A stretch of DNA of 10,784 nucleotides, from contig JAAZIG010000156.1 of NCBI GenBank assembly GCA_012510325.1, forward strand, positions 1-10,784, read 5' to 3'. The DNA comes from Bacillota bacterium. GTDB taxonomy: Bacteria > Bacillota > Dethiobacteria > DTU022. The translations under genes were made by a program, and so were the position numbers. Each line of letters opens with the position of its first letter. Within the stretch, counting starts at the first letter, position 1. The notes beneath the pieces were generated by a model. The model had not been told where the DNA came from. It saw nothing but the letters and a program-made list of their open reading frames with translations, and did not search any database. Below are positions 6,273 through 10,784 of this stretch, in pieces.

Positions 6273-6905
6273 ATGATCAATAAAGATATTTCACCCAATT
6301 TGAAAAAGGGCACCTTCACCAGTTATTTCCGGCGCAAGCAGATTATCGAGGTGGCCGCAAAAACGATCGCCAAGCAGGGCTTTAACAACACCTCCCTTGA
6401 GGATATCGCCGCCAATGCCGGGGTCAGCAAGGGGGTCATCTCGTATCATTTTGCCAACAAGTACAACCTGATCCGGGATATGACCGCCACGCTCATGCAG
6501 CAGATGAATCAATTTATCAAAGAGCGGGTCGCTGAGAGCGAAACAAACACTGAAAAATTGCACAACTATATCAGGGCGAGCATCGAATTTTTTTATGAAA
6601 AACGGGATCATTTCCTCGTGATCATGGATGTGGGGATCAACCACAGCGCCCGGGAGGAGAGCAACCCGTTCAGCCCCTTTTCCTATCGCCTCTGCCGCCA
6701 TGAAATTTCGGAGATTATTCTGGCCGGCCAAAAAAAAGGCGAATTCAAAGTGCTGCCGGTGGAACCGCTAGCCTCCAACATACAGGCCACCATCGATGGC
6801 TTGGGCATACAGTACATCTTTACCAGCGACAGAAAGCACCTTCTCGAGTGCCAGAAACAGATGTTGGCGTTGGTGGATCTCGCTCTTTGTAACGAAAAAA
6901 CTTAA
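6273..6905 (+). CDS. TetR/AcrR-family transcriptional regulator
   Basis: A 210-residue ligand-responsive repressor of normal family length. The N-terminal DNA-binding domain spans about residues 20-67, with the helix-turn-helix in SLEDIAANAGVSKGVISYHF (41-60) followed by ANKYNLI. The C-terminal two thirds are a helical ligand-binding domain with no specific signature I can name, so the effector is unknown. The ATG at 6273 has no Shine-Dalgarno sequence and lies six bases from a perfect -10 box, which suggests a leaderless message. Base composition is visibly more AT-rich than in the very GC-rich polyprenyl synthase just upstream. Candidate targets, by inference only, are its own promoter, the terpene genes, or the acyl-CoA genes with the palindrome at 10393-10412. 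A perfect 12-bp hairpin follows the stop codon. Confidence 0.9.
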   Translation: MINKDISPNLKKGTFTSYFRRKQIIEVAAKTIAKQGFNNTSLEDIAANAGVSKGVISYHFANKYNLIRDMTATLMQQMNQFIKERVAESETNTEKLHNYIRASIEFFYEKRDHFLVIMDVGINHSAREESNPFSPFSYRLCRHEISEIILAGQKKGEFKVLPVEPLASNIQATIDGLGIQYIFTSDRKHLLECQKQMLALVDLALCNEKT

Positions 6906-6908
6906 AGA

Positions 6909-6942
6909 AGATACCCTTTCTGGTGCCGCCGAAAGGGTATCT
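6909..6942. terminator. Perfect 12-bp hairpin between convergent genes
   Basis: AGATACCCTTTC (6909-6920) and GAAAGGGTATCT (6931-6942) pair perfectly around a 10-nt loop, starting 3 bases after the TetR stop codon. On the plus strand no T-run follows. On the minus strand the stem is followed by TCTTTAAGTTTTTT, so it may end transcripts of the convergent gene at 7015-7278 and act bidirectionally. Confidence 0.6.
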
Positions 6943-7014
6943 CCCTGTCAAAGTTGCGCCGCTCCCGCGGCCCTAGGCCCAACCGCCCGCCGCGTTCCCT
7001 GCCCCCGGCGGGCC

Positions 7015-7278
7015 TCAGTTAACCGGTGCCTCCAGGCGGAAAAGGCGATCGCCTTCCCGGACTTTTTCTATTACTTTCAAACCGACCAGATCGCCAGATT
7101 TGGCCGAAGTGATACTCTCATGTTCCACCTGCATCGAGCCGATCTTCTGGGTAAATTCTGTCTTCGGCCCGACGATGGTGACCTCTTCTCCAACGTTCAG
7201 CGAAGCGGACAGCTCAATTATGGCCACGGAGATTTTATTGTAAAAATGCTTGACGTGGCCGATCTCTTCCCGGGACAT
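7015..7278 (-). CDS. EF-Tu domain 2-like small beta-barrel protein
   Basis: The 87-residue protein matches my memory of the stand-alone 'translation elongation factor-like' family of clostridia and archaea, which resembles the second, beta-barrel domain of EF-Tu. The pattern is recognisable throughout: HVKHFYNKISVAIIELSASL (8-27), VGEEVTIVGPKTEFTQKIGS (29-48), MQVEHESI then GDLVGLKVIEKVREGDRLFR (62-81). It has no GTPase domain, so it is not a translation factor itself. Relatives are often found near U32-family peptidase genes, but none is present here. The function is not established. The ATG at 7278 has a strong GGAAGGGGG site. It is a single-gene unit on the minus strand, convergent with TetR and divergent from the DUF2512 gene. 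Confidence 0.82.
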   Translation of the reverse strand: MSREEIGHVKHFYNKISVAIIELSASLNVGEEVTIVGPKTEFTQKIGSMQVEHESITSAKSGDLVGLKVIEKVREGDRLFRLEAPVN

Positions 7279-7312
7279 GACCGCACACCCCCTTCCTGTA
7301 ATTGATCTTCTA

Positions 7313-7342
7313 TTTTTACTATTCGACAGGTGCTTTTGTTAA
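7313..7342 (-). promoter_or_regulatory. Possible promoter of the EF-Tu-like gene
   Basis: On the minus strand TTAACA (7342-7337) and TAAAAA (7318-7313) are 18 bp apart, upstream of the gene starting at 7278. The -35 matches five of six consensus bases and the -10 four of six. It is the best candidate I see in this interval, but weak. Confidence 0.4.
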
Positions 7343-7354
7343 CCTTCAGCAAAT

Positions 7355-7383
7355 AAAAAAACCGCCGCCCTCAGGCGGGCCGG
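7355..7383 (-). terminator. Minus-strand terminator upstream of the EF-Tu-like gene
   Basis: On the minus strand CCGCC pairs with GGCGG (7378-7374 with 7369-7365, loop TGAG), extended by CCG/CGG across a 2-nt bulge, and seven T (7361-7355) follow. This is a standard intrinsic terminator. No minus-strand gene lies immediately to its right, so it either blocks transcription antisense to the DUF2512 gene or is part of a leader before the gene at 7015-7278. Confidence 0.6.
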
Positions 7384-7403
7384 CTCTCTTTCGCCCCGCC
7401 GGT

Positions 7404-7433
7404 GCATGATTGCCGCTTGACCTGGGAAAATTA
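7404..7433 (+). promoter_or_regulatory. Possible sporulation-type (sigma-F/G-like) promoter of the DUF2512 gene
   Basis: GCATG (7404-7408), 15 bp, then GGGAAAATTA (7424-7433) differs by one base in each box from the sigma-F consensus as I recall it (GYWTA-N15-GGNRANAMTW). The -35 box also fits sigma-G (GHATR). A start near 7440 would leave a leader of about 20 nt containing the ribosome binding site. No convincing sigma-A promoter is seen here. Confidence 0.35.
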
Positions 7434-7460
7434 TTGATCATGGAAGGGGGTGAATATACT

Positions 7461-7928
7461 ATGGAACAGATCAGACCGCTGTTGATCAAGTTCATTTATA
7501 TCGCTGCGATCACGATGATCTTCCTCAGCTATCTCCTTATCCCGGCGGTGTCCCTGGGCAGCTCCTTAATTATTGCTCTTGCGGTGACGGTGGTGCTCTT
7601 CTTTGTCGGTGATCAGTACCTGCTAACACGCCTGGGCGCACTCCCTACGGCGATCGTCAATTTCATTGTCGCCGCCGTGGTTCTGGCGCTGGGGGGCTCA
7701 TTTCTGCGCCGCCCCGTCGGTGCCGGCGTTATTCTTGCCACTGCCGCTGTTATCGGGGTGGCTGAGTGGATCTATTTCCGCTATATCCGCAGCGAGATCG
7801 GCGCCCTCGGCGAAGGGGAGGAGATCCTCTCTGCACCCGAGTTTTTAGGCGAAGAGGGGGTGCTGCCGGAGGGCGGTGAAGGGGAACAGGCTCCGGGGCC
7901 GGAGCAGAGTGACGGGCCGGAGCAGTAA
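7461..7928 (+). CDS. DUF2512 (YndM-type) four-helix membrane protein
   Basis: A 155-residue integral membrane protein of unknown function. Four hydrophobic segments are clear at about residues 8-29, 33-50, 62-80 and 87-108, and the sequence FFVGDQYLLTRLGALPTAIV (47-66) fits the DUF2512 pattern found in spore-forming Bacilli and Clostridia. The remainder (about 111-155) is an acidic tail rich in Glu, Gly and Pro without hydrophobic segments, ending in a duplicated GPEQ(SD)GPEQ, and is presumably cytoplasmic or surface-exposed and disordered. The frame is open upstream to 7410, but ATG at 7461 is chosen because GGAAGGGGGTGA sits directly upstream and the product then starts at the first membrane helix. 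The upstream region resembles a forespore promoter. The terpene synthase gene follows 154 bases later on the same strand. Confidence 0.82.
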   Translation: MEQIRPLLIKFIYIAAITMIFLSYLLIPAVSLGSSLIIALAVTVVLFFVGDQYLLTRLGALPTAIVNFIVAAVVLALGGSFLRRPVGAGVILATAAVIGVAEWIYFRYIRSEIGALGEGEEILSAPEFLGEEGVLPEGGEGEQAPGPEQSDGPEQ

Positions 7929-7950
7929 AGCGGCCGCAAAGAACCGGTTG

Positions 7951-7984
7951 CAATAGCCGCACTGCCGATGCTGTGCGGCTATTG
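7951..7984 (+). terminator. Perfect 12-bp hairpin after the DUF2512 gene
   Basis: CAATAGCCGCAC (7951-7962) and GTGCGGCTATTG (7973-7984) pair perfectly around a 10-nt loop, 23 bases after the stop codon. There is no T-run on either strand, so it is either a terminator without U-tract or an intercistronic mRNA structure before the terpene synthase gene. Confidence 0.5.
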
Positions 7985-8082
7985 TCCTGCTACGGCGGTG
8001 AACGAAACAGGGCGGGGCCGGCAGATGCGCTCTCAAAAATATTTTGCGGAAGGGTGAACAGAAGTTGAGGGGAAGGAGCGTT

Positions 8083-9168
8083 TTGGAGGAACAACCGGTC
8101 CAAGCAAAGAGCGGCAGCCCCGACCGCTCCCTGATCCGCTTTCTCACCGTGGTGCTGCCGCAGGTGTCCCGGGAGCTGCGCCGGTGGGAGCGGTACACCG
8201 TCTCCGCCGAGTGGCCGCTGATGCAGCAGGCTTCGGCCAGCCTTTCCCGGAAGCGTTTTCACGCTCAGGGCGGCAGCTTCTACGCCCTCTACAACTTCAA
8301 CCCGCTGTACGAAAAAAAGTTGATCCGCCTCATCGTCGCCCTGCAGACAATCAGCGACTATCTCGACAATCTCTGCGATCGCGGAGGGATCTACAGCGAG
8401 GCCGCCTTCCGCTACCTTCATCAGGCCCTGCCGGCGGCGCTGAGCAGCGCTCCCGTAGGGGAGAAGGATTACTACCGCTTTTACCCCTCCAGATGCGACG
8501 GCGGCTACCTCAAAGCGCTCGTCGCCGCCTGCCGCGAATGCACCGGCACCCTGCCCGGCTATGCGGCGGTGGAGCCGGAGATGTTGCGGCTGGCCTCGCT
8601 CTACAGCGATCTCCAGGTTTACAAGCATCTCCATCCGCACGTGCGCCGCAGCCGCCTGAAGCGCTGGTTTCGGGAGAAGGCTGCCCCCGCCTGCCCGCCG
8701 CTCCACTGGTGGGAATACGCCGCCGCCTGCGGCTCGACTCTGGGACTCTTTGTTCTCTGCGGCCTGGCCACTTCCCCCCGGGCGGCGCCGCAGGAGGCGC
8801 AGCGACTGGTTCGCGCCTATTTCCCCTGGGTTTGCGGACTGCATATTCTGTTGGATTACTGGATCGATCAGGAGGAGGATCTCCGGGAGGGGGAGCTGAA
8901 CTTTGTGGCCTGTTACCGCTCTCCGGCGCTGGCGGCGGAAAGGATCGCCCTCTTCCTCAGAAAGGCCCTCGGGCAGGTCTCGGAGCTGCCGCACGCCTCC
9001 TTCCACCGCACCGTGGTCCAGGGGCTGCTGGCGGTCTATCTCTCCGATCCCAAAGTGAGGGCGCAGCAGCTGCAGAAGAGCGCAGCAATGCTGCTGCGGG
9101 CCGGCGGCGCCGGTGCCGCCTATTTCCATCGCCTCTGTCTGCTGCTGCGCCGGTTCAAGGTGCTCTGA
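8083..9168 (+). CDS. DUF2600 family terpene synthase (YtpB-like, tetraprenyl-beta-curcumene synthase type)
   Basis: The family member YtpB of Bacillus subtilis converts heptaprenyl diphosphate to tetraprenyl-beta-curcumene, a C35 terpene. This protein keeps the family hallmarks: KRFHAQGGSFYALYN (57-71), the Asp-rich ALQTISDYLDNLCDR (86-100), CDGGYLKALVAAC (138-150), HWWEYAAACGSTLGLF (208-223) and the second Asp-rich segment DYWIDQEED (258-266) followed by LNFV. Both acidic clusters expected to bind Mg and diphosphate are intact. Length is 361 residues from TTG 8083, chosen for GGGGAAGGAG four bases upstream; TTG 8065 with GGGTGA at good spacing is nearly as likely, and the frame opens at 8044. 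The polyprenyl synthase at 5248 is the probable substrate supplier. No squalene-hopene-type cyclase for a next step is in the window. The product chain length is inferred. Confidence 0.88.
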   Translation: MEEQPVQAKSGSPDRSLIRFLTVVLPQVSRELRRWERYTVSAEWPLMQQASASLSRKRFHAQGGSFYALYNFNPLYEKKLIRLIVALQTISDYLDNLCDRGGIYSEAAFRYLHQALPAALSSAPVGEKDYYRFYPSRCDGGYLKALVAACRECTGTLPGYAAVEPEMLRLASLYSDLQVYKHLHPHVRRSRLKRWFREKAAPACPPLHWWEYAAACGSTLGLFVLCGLATSPRAAPQEAQRLVRAYFPWVCGLHILLDYWIDQEEDLREGELNFVACYRSPALAAERIALFLRKALGQVSELPHASFHRTVVQGLLAVYLSDPKVRAQQLQKSAAMLLRAGGAGAAYFHRLCLLLRRFKVL

Positions 9169-9182
9169 GCGGGGGGCCAATG

Positions 9183-9218
9183 AAAAAGCGGGCCGGGAGC
9201 AGCTGCCCCCGGCCCGCT
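9183..9218 (-). terminator. Strong intrinsic terminator of the thioesterase gene
   Basis: GCGGGCCGGG (9188-9197) and CCCGGCCCGC (9208-9217) form a perfect 10-bp GC stem with an 8-nt interior, extended by an A-T pair. On the minus strand five T (9187-9183) follow at once. It lies 14 bases after the stop of the gene at 9232-9657 and between convergent genes; on the plus strand there is no T-run, so it fits the minus strand best. Confidence 0.85.
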
Positions 9219-9231
9219 GAACGGCTTAACT

Positions 9232-9657
9232 TTAGCCTCTTTTCTCTTTGATGTATGCCGAAATTTTGCTCCTCATCGAATCCGGTATGGGCAGGGTGTT
9301 GCGCTTAGAATAATCGATAAAGACATAGACTAATTTTCCTTCGGCGATGAGGGTCTCTCCTTTGTACAGGGAGCCGTAGATGGTCATGCTGCTCCGGCCG
9401 AGATCGATATCGGTGAAATGGATATCGACCACATCATCGAAGAAGCACTGTGCCTTGTAGTCAAAGGCTACGTGGGCGATTACCGCATCGATATCCTCTT
9501 CCAGAAAGGTCCGCCAGTCGATCCCGAGGGTATCGGTAAACTCAGGAAGAGCGATGGAATCAAACCACTTAATGTAGTTCGTAAAATAGACCGCCCGCGA
9601 CAAATCGGTATCATAATATCTGATTTTTACAGGAACAGAAAACAGAGACTCCTCCAT
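9232..9657 (-). CDS. Acyl-CoA thioesterase, 4HBT (YbgC/FadM-like) hot-dog fold
   Basis: A 141-residue single hot-dog-fold hydrolase that cleaves acyl-CoA thioesters to free acid and CoA. The N-terminal signature KIRYYDTDLSRAVYFTNYIK (11-30) contains the DTD element with the family's catalytic aspartate (Asp16) and the VYxxNY helix start. The two residues usually small (GG or MG) after DTD are LS-R here, a mild deviation. Later strands YKAQCFFDDVVDIHFTDIDL and AEGKLVYVFID also fit the family. ATG at 9657 has GGGAGG about ten bases upstream. The gene lies 155 bases downstream of thioredoxin on the same strand and ends at a strong terminator. Substrate (aryl, hydroxybenzoyl or fatty acyl-CoA) cannot be read from the sequence; the arylacetyl-CoA and crotonase genes nearby make an acyl-CoA overflow or CoA-recycling role plausible. 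Confidence 0.88.
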   Translation of the reverse strand: MEESLFSVPVKIRYYDTDLSRAVYFTNYIKWFDSIALPEFTDTLGIDWRTFLEEDIDAVIAHVAFDYKAQCFFDDVVDIHFTDIDLGRSSMTIYGSLYKGETLIAEGKLVYVFIDYSKRNTLPIPDSMRSKISAYIKEKRG

Positions 9658-9680
9658 AAAATGACGCCTCCCACTTATGT

Positions 9681-9710
9681 TTTATGAACAAGTTCTCTGT
9701 TTTATCTCAA
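9681..9710 (-). promoter_or_regulatory. Weak candidate promoter of the thioesterase gene
   Basis: On the minus strand TTGAGA (9710-9705) and CATAAA (9686-9681) are 18 bp apart, just upstream of the ribosome binding site. The -35 is good and the -10 mediocre. Read-through from thioredoxin is the alternative, since no clear terminator separates the genes. Confidence 0.35.
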
Positions 9711-9812
9711 AATCCTCTATAAATGATGGCACAGCAGAAAATAAGCAGGGCTCAGAATCTGCCCGGCCGCCTCAGCTCGCCACACGGTGGCTGCTCTCAC
9801 CTGCCTGTTTGC

Positions 9813-10136
9813 CTAGAGATGCGGGTCAATCTTGCCGGCCAGCATCGCTTTGGGCATCGCCCCGGAAATGTGGTCCACCAGCCGGCCTTCCTTGAACAGA
9901 AGCATCGCCGGGATGGCCATGATCTGGTACTGTCCGGCCAGCTCGGGATTTTCATCCACATTGACCCGGAAAATCTTCAGGCGCCCTTCGTATTCGGCCG
10001 CCATCTCTTCCAAAACCGGTTCGATCATCTTACAGGGGCCGCACCAGGGCGCCCAAAAATCGACCAGAACAGGCAACTGCTCCTCGATGACCTGCTTTTT
10101 AAATTCAGTTTCACCAATTGCTGGAACCTCAGCCAT
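9813..10136 (-). CDS. trxA: Thioredoxin
   Basis: A 107-residue cytoplasmic disulfide reductase of standard thioredoxin length. The active site WCGPC is at residues 31-35 within VLVDFWAPWCGPCKMIEP, the buried Asp is at 26, and the cis-proline loop reads MAIPAMLLF with Pro76, where most thioredoxins have IPT rather than IPA. The C-terminal helix is slightly short. ATG at 10136 is chosen because GAGGTGA stands four bases upstream; a TTG at 10151 in frame has no such site and would add five residues. A sigma-A-like promoter lies at 10188-10216. No thioredoxin reductase gene is adjacent. The thioesterase follows on the same strand. Confidence 0.95.
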   Translation of the reverse strand: MAEVPAIGETEFKKQVIEEQLPVLVDFWAPWCGPCKMIEPVLEEMAAEYEGRLKIFRVNVDENPELAGQYQIMAIPAMLLFKEGRLVDHISGAMPKAMLAGKIDPHL

Positions 10137-10187
10137 GATCTCACCTCGCAATTTATTACTCCGGACTAGCTTGTACCCTTGTCCAGC

Positions 10188-10216
10188 ATTCTATAACAAT
10201 TTAATTTGGGGATCAA
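10188..10216 (-). promoter_or_regulatory. Sigma-A-like promoter of trxA
   Basis: On the minus strand TTGATC (10216-10211) and TAGAAT (10193-10188) are 17 bp apart. Transcription would start near 10181, giving a leader of about 45 nt with the GAGGTGA ribosome binding site before ATG 10136. Confidence 0.6.
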
Positions 10217-10326
10217 CAGTTTTCCAGCGAACGGCAGCACCGGTAAAGAATTTGCTGTGTTCCCCCTTCGCCGCTTCAGCAGGGGAACAAGATAAAAGTA
10301 ATTCAGAAAATAGAGTAAAGAGACTA

Positions 10327-10355
10327 TTGACGGAATCATACTGATCAGATAATAT
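10327..10355 (+). promoter_or_regulatory. Candidate sigma-A promoter of the crotonase gene
   Basis: TTGACG (10327-10332) and TAATAT (10350-10355) are 17 bp apart. An initiation near 10362 would give a leader of about 130 nt that contains both palindromes at 10393-10412 and 10435-10448. The -10 box matches only four of six bases; GATAAT two bases upstream is a better box but at 15-bp spacing. Confidence 0.45.
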
Positions 10356-10392
10356 ATACCCACTAGTTAAAATATTGATCAAACAGTTAATA

Positions 10393-10412
10393 GTTTGACT
10401 GGATGGTCAAAC
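10393..10412. promoter_or_regulatory. Operator-like palindrome GTTTGAC-N6-GTCAAAC
   Basis: Perfect 7-bp arms GTTTGAC (10393-10399) and GTCAAAC (10406-10412) surround a 6-bp spacer. A third half-site TCAAAC at 10379-10384 makes an overlapping inverted repeat with GTTTGA at 10393-10398. Size and symmetry suit a dimeric repressor such as a TetR-family protein. It lies between the candidate promoter and the crotonase start, where a bound repressor would block elongation. Confidence 0.5.
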
Positions 10413-10434
10413 ACAGTTGGTTTTCGCCCGGGGC

Positions 10435-10448
10435 AACGGTCAACCGTT
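10435..10448. promoter_or_regulatory. Second palindrome in the crotonase leader
   Basis: AACGGT (10435-10440) and ACCGTT (10443-10448) are perfect inverted arms around CA. It lies 42 bases upstream of the crotonase start. It may be a second protein-binding site; as RNA the loop would be too small for a hairpin of all six pairs. Confidence 0.35.
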
Positions 10449-10490
10449 ACCAAACGTCTGATCAAAAATACCGAACAGGGAGGGGAAAGT

Positions 10491-10784
10491 ATGGAGTTTC
10501 GCGATCTTACATTTACCAGGGAAGGGCCTGTGGGCTTGATCACTTTGAACCGTCCCGCAGTGCTCAACGCTCTGCGGCGGGAAACCATCGAAGATCTGAC
10601 GGCGGTGTTCCGGGAGGCCGGGCTCGATGAGGGGCTGCGCTGTGTGGTGCTCACCGGAGCGGGGAAAGCATTTTCTGCAGGACAGGATCTGGCCGAGCTG
10701 AGCGGCATGGCGCAGCAGAAGGTTGACTATTATGCCCTCAGGGAAAATGCAAAGCAGATGCAGGAGTTGACCAAAGCCATGCTC
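10491..10784 (+). CDS. Enoyl-CoA hydratase/isomerase (crotonase) family, N-terminal part
   Basis: The reading frame stays open from ATG 10491 to the window end, giving the first 98 residues; the gene is cut by the window border, not broken. The start has GGGAGGGG a few bases upstream. MEFRDLTFTREGPVGLITLN then RP...LNAL is the usual crotonase opening, and CVVLTGAGKAFSAGQDLAEL (about 53-72) holds the first oxyanion-hole region, with the AGxDL signature. Members hydrate or isomerise enoyl-CoA thioesters; the second catalytic glutamate region lies outside the window, so hydratase, isomerase or another crotonase activity cannot be told apart. The long leader with two palindromes suggests regulated expression, probably as the first gene of an acyl-CoA operon to the right. 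Confidence 0.9.
   Translation, partial: MEFRDLTFTREGPVGLITLNRPAVLNALRRETIEDLTAVFREAGLDEGLRCVVLTGAGKAFSAGQDLAELSGMAQQKVDYYALRENAKQMQELTKAML

Larger units (their letters stand above)
10137..10490. other. AT-rich divergent regulatory region, no gene
   Basis: This interval separates divergently transcribed trxA and the crotonase gene. It holds a minus-strand promoter for trxA (10188-10216), an inverted repeat TGTTCCCC/GGGGAACA (10258-10265 and 10282-10289), a plus-strand promoter candidate (10327-10355), a GTTTGAC/GTCAAAC operator-like palindrome (10393-10412) and a second palindrome AACGGT-CA-ACCGTT (10435-10448). Two short minus-strand frames (10166-10363, 10191-10382) lack ribosome binding sites and overlap the promoters, so I do not call them genes. 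Confidence 0.7.

Noticed and set aside
7990..9180. Minus-strand frame of 396 codons
   Set aside because: It is antisense to the DUF2600 gene, rich in Gly, Ala, Arg and Gln without domain motifs, and crosses the terminator region.
8184..9251. Plus-strand frame of 355 codons in another phase
   Set aside because: It overlaps the DUF2600 gene out of phase, has low-complexity Arg/Gly/Pro content and no family motifs.
9720..9780. Terminator after thioredoxin
   Set aside because: GGGC/GCCC pairing with a short inner stem exists on the minus strand, but the stem is weak and the T tail interrupted, so I do not call it.
10166..10363. Minus-strand frame of 65 codons with a hydrophobic start
   Set aside because: It looks like a small membrane protein, but it has no Shine-Dalgarno sequence, lies in AT-rich DNA and overlaps the trxA promoter and other regulatory sites.

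Overview
The window reads as chromosomal DNA of a GC-rich, Gram-positive, anaerobic, probably endospore-forming clostridial bacterium (Peptococcaceae or Syntrophomonadales type). This is inferred from strong AGGAGG-type ribosome binding sites, frequent GTG/TTG starts, sigma-A-like promoters, an oxygen-sensitive indolepyruvate:ferredoxin oxidoreductase, and DUF2600 and DUF2512 proteins typical of spore-forming Firmicutes. No rRNA, tRNA, CRISPR array or intact transposase was seen.

Layout. Positions 1-826 carry no credible gene; they are a mosaic of small palindromic repeats and two terminator-like structures. Positions 827-5093 hold a minus-strand operon, in transcription order phenylacetate-CoA ligase (paaK), a double-ACT protein, iorA and iorB, with a sigma-A-like promoter at 5066-5093 and a repeat palindrome plus T-run right after iorB. 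Positions 5248-6234 encode a trans-polyprenyl diphosphate synthase (+), followed directly by a TetR regulator (+, 6273-6905) whose promoter predicts a leaderless mRNA. Next come a small EF-Tu-domain-2-like protein (-, 7015-7278), a four-helix DUF2512 membrane protein (+, 7461-7928) and a DUF2600/YtpB-type terpene synthase (+, 8083-9168). A strong minus-strand terminator at 9183-9218 serves the next gene, a 4HBT acyl-CoA thioesterase (-, 9232-9657), upstream of which is thioredoxin (-, 9813-10136). The window ends inside a crotonase gene (+, from 10491), preceded by a 20-bp palindrome that looks like an operator.

How the genes fit together. Ior oxidatively decarboxylates aryl pyruvates to arylacetyl-CoA with ferredoxin, or runs in reverse. 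PaaK makes arylacetyl-CoA from the free acid. The two therefore join aromatic amino acids, arylacetates and their CoA esters, and the ACT protein is a likely amino-acid sensor. The polyprenyl synthase and the DUF2600 cyclase lie within 3 kb and could form a C35 terpene route like that of Bacillus YtpB. The thioesterase and crotonase suggest acyl-CoA metabolism, and the TetR protein may regulate such genes.

Product calls for the main genes are firm at family level. Promoters, operators, some start codons and all regulatory links are read by eye and less certain.
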